Notes under the pieces: model-generated
The model's database searches: none
What the model was told of the DNA's origin: nothing
Seen by the model: the letters and a program-made list of their open reading frames with translations, nothing else
Translations under genes and position numbers: made by a program
Shown: positions 60,908 to 64,000 of the stretch, piece after piece
Layout: every line of letters begins with the position of its first letter
Position numbering within the stretch: position 1 is the stretch's first letter
NCBI GenBank assembly: GCA_003243425.1
Contig: QFQP01000005.1
Location: 1-64,000, forward strand
From: Archangium gephyra
Lineage (GTDB): Bacteria > Myxococcota > Myxococcia > Myxococcales > Myxococcaceae
Reading direction: 5' to 3'
Length of the DNA: 64,000 nt

Positions 60908-61677
60908 TCACTGGGGCTTCACGATGGCGTCGAGCAGCGCCCGTGCGTCGGCCTGGGAGGCATCGATCTTCGGCATCAGCTCGACGTACACGTTGGCCTT
61001 CTCGTCGAAGAGGAACACCTTGTTCTGCATCTTCGCGGCGGCGGCGGTCTGCGCCGGTGAGGTGCCGGTGGTGCCCGCGCAGTCAGCGCACGGCCGCACG
61101 ATGAACACCGTCATCACTGACCTCGCCTTCGCGAGCTCGAAGTTCTCGTAGGTGTAGCCGTTGGCCTTCATCACTCCGTGCGCGGCGCCCGGTGGGCGTC
61201 TCCAGCCCGCCTTCGCGAAGACCCGCGCGAGGTGCGCGCCGTCGGTCGTCGCGACCTCAGTCAGCGTCGTGACGTCGGGCACGGTCACCGCCGCCTCGAG
61301 TTCCTTCTCGAGCGTCAGCAGCTCCGCACGCACCACCTCTGATTCTGCGCCCACGGCGCGCAGCTCGGCGGTCGCGGCGCGACTCTCGTCGACGTCTGCG
61401 TCGCCCAACGCGACCGCCGCGCGTTGATTGGCCTTGTCATCGCGCGCACGCAGCTCACGCGACTTTTCGGCGAGCACCTGCGCACGCGGCAGCAGCGCCG
61501 CGCCTGCTTCGCCCGCCTGTGAGAGCTCGTTCATCACGTGGGTCTCTGACGGCAGCCGCTTCTCGACGGTGGCGCGTGTGCCAACGAAGACCCGAACGCC
61601 TCTTTCGCGCGTGTGCCTCGGCACCCTGCGAGTGCGACCACCACGCTCACCCCGACGCTGATCAGCCCCGTGCGCAT
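60908..61677 (-). pseudogene. Lipoprotein, tandem paralogue 1, frameshifted
   Basis: ATG 61677 opens MRTGLISVGVSVVVALAGCRGTRAKEAF, aligned with the lipoprotein signal of its paralogue. At about 61590-61600 sense moves to another frame (VFVGTRATVEKRLPSETHVMNELSQAGEAG) and continues, conserved, to GWRRPPGAAHGVMKANGYTYENFELAKARSVMTVFIVRPCADCAGT and MQNKVFLFDEKANVYVELMPKIDASQADARALLDAIV. One indel breaks it. It ends 41 bases before the intact paralogue starts. Confidence 0.75.
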
Positions 61678-61855
61678 CTTCAAGTTGTGACCACTTCGGG
61701 GGTGCCTCGCTCGTCGCGTTCCCAAACAGCGACGCAGCGCGTTGCCGTGAAGCGCGACACACCTTCACGCCACAGCTGCGGCGATTCGTCACAGGTGCTC
61801 GGGCAGGTCTCCGAGGGGGAGGGCCGGGGCACGCCAGTTGCTCCTCGCAGACCGT

Positions 61856-62620
61856 ATGAGCTCCAAACGACCTGTGAAGCCCTCCGATGCCCTCATGTTC
61901 TCGCCGCTCGCGGCGCTGCTGCCCGTTGGGGCCGCGGCGCTTCATGCCGCCATCACCCGCAAGTGGTCGAAGCCCGCGAAGTGGGCGCTCGCTGGTGCGG
62001 GCGTGGCGGTGGGTCTGGGCCTCGCCAAGTGGCAGATGGACCGCGTGTTCCAGAAGCAGCCCGCGTACGCCCTCATCGATCGCCAGGGTGACCTGGAGAT
62101 CCGCATGTACCCCGAGAGCGTGTTCGTGCGCACCGACGTGCCGGACGACTTCGACAACGCGCTCGACGACGGCTTCAAGCGGCTCTTCGAGTACATCAAC
62201 GGCGCGAACGCCGACGGCGAGAAGATCGCGATGACCTCGCCGGTCACCTCGCAGCGCAACGGCAACCACTACACCATCTCGTTCTTCATGCCGCCGGAGC
62301 GCTCGCTCGAGTCGCTGCCGCAGCCGACTGACGCCAACGTGAAGCTCGAGCTGGTGCCCGAGCGCACGGTGGCGGTGATGAACTTCAGCGGTCGCTACGA
62401 CGCGGAGCACGTGAAGAGCGCGATGACGCAGCTCAAGGAGATGACGCAGGAACAGCAGCTCAAGGTGAAGGGCCGCCCGGTGTTCGCGGCCTTCGACGCG
62501 CCGTCGACGCTGCCGGTGCTGCGTCACAACGAGGTGTGGTCGGAGCTCAACGACCCCACGCTCAGCGACGGCGCTTCGTCGTCGACCGCGCGCGGATCCG
62601 GCTCAACGCGACCGGCGTAA
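61856..62620 (+). CDS. SOUL heme-binding family protein
   Basis: 254 residues from ATG 61856. A TM helix (~40-58, KWALAGAGVAVGLGLAKW) precedes a SOUL/HBP domain: YALIDRQGDLEIRMYPESVFVRTDV, FDNALDDGFKRLFEYINGANADGEKIAMTSPVTSQR and YTISFFMPPERSLESLPQPTDANVKL. SOUL proteins bind tetrapyrroles or act in BH3-like complexes in animals; in bacteria the role is open. The last 59 bases overlap the Crp-type gene in antisense. Confidence 0.88.
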   Translation: MSSKRPVKPSDALMFSPLAALLPVGAAALHAAITRKWSKPAKWALAGAGVAVGLGLAKWQMDRVFQKQPAYALIDRQGDLEIRMYPESVFVRTDVPDDFDNALDDGFKRLFEYINGANADGEKIAMTSPVTSQRNGNHYTISFFMPPERSLESLPQPTDANVKLELVPERTVAVMNFSGRYDAEHVKSAMTQLKEMTQEQQLKVKGRPVFAAFDAPSTLPVLRHNEVWSELNDPTLSDGASSSTARGSGSTRPA

Positions 62621-63143
62621 TGCCGATGTACGACGCCACCTGATGCTGGGGAATGTGGCTCAGGTACTCCGGCCGCTCGGCGCAGAAGTGCTGATACCGC
62701 TCTTCCGCGCTGAGCTGCAGGAACTCGAACTCACGTTGTTCCTTGTTCACGAAGTGCAGCTCGACGAAGCGGCGCGCCAGCGTCTGCAGCTCGAGTGATT
62801 TTTCGGCCAGCGCGTCGAAGGTGGCGACCTCGAAGACCAGCAGCGTGGTGGGCATCAGCGCCTGAATGAAGGTGCGCGACGGGTGCTTGAGGATCAGCTC
62901 CGCGTACGGAGCGCTGAACTCGCCGGGGCCACGGAACGCCTTGACCGATTCGCGCCCTTTCGCGTCGACGTAGTAGTGCCGCACGAGGCCCGCCTGCACG
63001 ATGCCGAAGTGCGTCACCGGCTCACCGGGCCGCGACCAGTACTCGTGTTTCTCAAGCGAGCGCGACTCGGCCAGTGACATCAACTTCGCGAACGTCGCCC
63101 TCGAGAGCGGGCCCAGCGCCGACAGCTTCTCGTAGAGGTCCAC
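62562..63143 (-). CDS. Crp/Fnr-family regulator
   Basis: 193 residues. GTG 63143 gives MDLYEKLSALGPLSRATFAKLMSLAESRSLEKHEYWSRPGEPVTHFGIVQAGLVRHYYVDAKGRE, the cyclic-nucleotide-binding fold start. The end has YLSHIPQHQVASYIGITPVALSRIRARS, the HTH of the Crp group without Fe-S cysteines. TAAGAA ends 7 bases upstream, within the palindrome region 63151-63167, so self-control is likely. Divergent from the sterol desaturase gene. Confidence 0.88.
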   Translation of the reverse strand: MDLYEKLSALGPLSRATFAKLMSLAESRSLEKHEYWSRPGEPVTHFGIVQAGLVRHYYVDAKGRESVKAFRGPGEFSAPYAELILKHPSRTFIQALMPTTLLVFEVATFDALAEKSLELQTLARRFVELHFVNKEQREFEFLQLSAEERYQHFCAERPEYLSHIPQHQVASYIGITPVALSRIRARSTTKRRR

Positions 63144-63150
63144 GCGTCGC

Positions 63151-63167
63151 TTCTTAACCCGGGTTAA
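63151..63167. promoter_or_regulatory. TTAACCCGGGTTAA palindrome in a divergent promoter
   Basis: A perfect 14-bp palindrome (63154-63167) overlaps the TAAGAA box (63151-63156, minus strand) of the Crp-type gene and lies 36 bases before the start of the divergent gene. It is a likely operator for the Crp-type protein or another dimeric regulator. Confidence 0.55.
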
Positions 63168-63203
63168 CGCGGCGACCGCGGTGGGTGAGCGACAACGGCG
63201 CCC

Positions 63204-64000
63204 ATGGACATCAACGTCTACGCGATCGTGACGCCCTTCGTGCTCCTGCTGATCCTCGCGGAGATCGCGTGGTGCGTGTGGAAGAAGAACGGGTACTACG
63301 AGTTCCAGGACTCGGTCGCGAGCCTGGGCACCGCCATCATCAACCAGTGCGTGAACGTGGGCGTGTCGTTCCTCTGGTTGCCGGTGCTGGCCTGGCTCTA
63401 CGCGCGCGCGCCGGTGAAGCTCGAGGCCACGCCGCTCAACGCGGTGCTGCTGTTTCTCGGCGTCGATTTCCTCTTCTACTGGTTCCACCGCTTCGGGCAC
63501 CGCACCAACATCGGCTGGGCGGCGCACATGCCGCATCACTCGACCGAAGAGATGAACTACGCGGTCGCGCTGCGCGCCTCGGTGACGCAGCGGTTCTTCT
63601 CGTTCTTCTTCTACTGGCCGCTGGCGCTGGTGGGCTTCGCGCCCGAGTGGGTCGTCGCCATGGTCGCCTTCCACCTGGTGCTGCAGCTGCTGCCGCACAC
63701 GCGCGTGGTGACGAAGCTGCCGAAGTTCATCGAGTCGTGGATGAACACGCCGTCGCACCACCGCGTGCATCACGCGCGCAACGAGCGCTACCTCGACAAG
63801 AACTACGGCGGGTTTCTGATCATCTGGGACAAGTTGTTCGGCACCTTCGAAGAAGAGAGCGAGGTGTGCAGCTACGGCGTGACGGCGCCGCCCAACACGT
63901 GGGACCCCACGTTCATCAACTTCCAGGTGTGGAAGCAGGTCGCGGCCGACGCGTGGCGCGCGCCGAAGTGGTTCGACAAGGTGCGCGTGTGGTTCATGCC
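63204..64000 (+). CDS. Sterol desaturase-family di-iron enzyme (runs off the right edge)
   Basis: At least 265 residues, open to the window end. ATG 63204 gives MDINVYAIVTPFVLLLILAE and four TM segments. Histidine clusters of the fatty-acid hydroxylase/sterol desaturase family: FHRFGH, HMPHHS and HHRVHHARN, with YGGFLIIWDKLFGTFEEE following, as in the alkylglycerol monooxygenase/ERG3 group. It hydroxylates or desaturates a lipid in the inner membrane. No stop is seen, so the C terminus is missing. Confidence 0.9.
   Translation, partial: MDINVYAIVTPFVLLLILAEIAWCVWKKNGYYEFQDSVASLGTAIINQCVNVGVSFLWLPVLAWLYARAPVKLEATPLNAVLLFLGVDFLFYWFHRFGHRTNIGWAAHMPHHSTEEMNYAVALRASVTQRFFSFFFYWPLALVGFAPEWVVAMVAFHLVLQLLPHTRVVTKLPKFIESWMNTPSHHRVHHARNERYLDKNYGGFLIIWDKLFGTFEEESEVCSYGVTAPPNTWDPTFINFQVWKQVAADAWRAPKWFDKVRVWFM

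Noticed and set aside
1..64000. tRNA, rRNA, insertion sequences, prophage or CRISPR loci
   Set aside because: Reading both strands I found no tRNA-like cloverleaf, rRNA segment, transposase, integrase, phage gene or spacer array that I could support. A covariance-model scan would be needed to exclude small RNAs.

Overview
The window is about two thirds G+C, gene dense, with very short intergenic gaps. The gene content points to a myxobacterium (phylum Myxococcota): a DUF2378/TIGR02265 protein, lipoproteins with long Thr-Gly-Gly-Gly-Ser-Ala linkers, Ser/Thr kinases (one with the HRDVSPxN loop), an FHA-fused sigma54 activator, an AgmX/PglI-like lipoprotein and many single-copy lipoproteins. This is inference from families; the genus cannot be read from the sequence. 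I see no rRNA, tRNA, CRISPR array, insertion sequence or plasmid origin.

Layout. 1-817: lower-G+C remnant with a truncated DUF262 gene. 818-8581: a secreted PHB-depolymerase-type esterase divergent from a TetR-led six-gene operon (TetR, KAS III-like enzyme, MFS carrier, lipoprotein, outer-membrane barrel, lipoprotein hydrolase), with a near-perfect 22-bp palindrome between them. 8599-9220 and 27749-28493: two clusters of an unnamed ~370-bp structured repeat. 9731-15359: a peptidoglycan-binding/caspase-like protein, Cys-rich lipoproteins, a universal stress protein and a crotonase. 15533-19976: a membrane Ser/Thr kinase, a frameshifted hybrid histidine kinase and a coiled-coil protein. 20293-22161: two YCII-like proteins and an ECF sigma factor (frameshifted). 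22274-27383: lipoprotein and TolB/FlgO-like pair, then a DUF58 + BatA-type pair. 28557-35802: a hydrolase lipoprotein, a metzincin-like membrane protein, GltS with a LysR (frameshifted), and a small CX3C protein. 35812-43829: FHA-sigma54 activator, EamA carrier, Dps, lipoproteins, a PAS hybrid kinase and a mini M1 peptidase. 43855-52405: RibD-like reductase, lipoproteins, DUF2238 protein, fatty-acid desaturase and a large carboxypeptidase-regulatory-domain protein broken by three frameshifts. 52490-64000: SppA with a Ser/Thr kinase, a transsulfuration enzyme, an NmrA-like protein and LysR, DUF2378 protein, tandem lipoprotein paralogues, a SOUL protein, a Crp-type regulator and a sterol-desaturase-family enzyme running off the right edge.

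Two window-wide patterns stand out. First, about eighteen first-in-transcript genes have a TAnnnT-like hexamer ending 6-12 nt before the start codon and no Shine-Dalgarno sequence, which suggests leaderless mRNAs; genes inside operons are instead joined by ATGA overlaps. Second, the palindrome TGATCA occurs at least 32 times where about 5 are expected from base composition. At least seven genes carry single-base frameshifts in otherwise conserved protein sequence, some at short homopolymers, so assembly or consensus error must be excluded before any is called a pseudogene.
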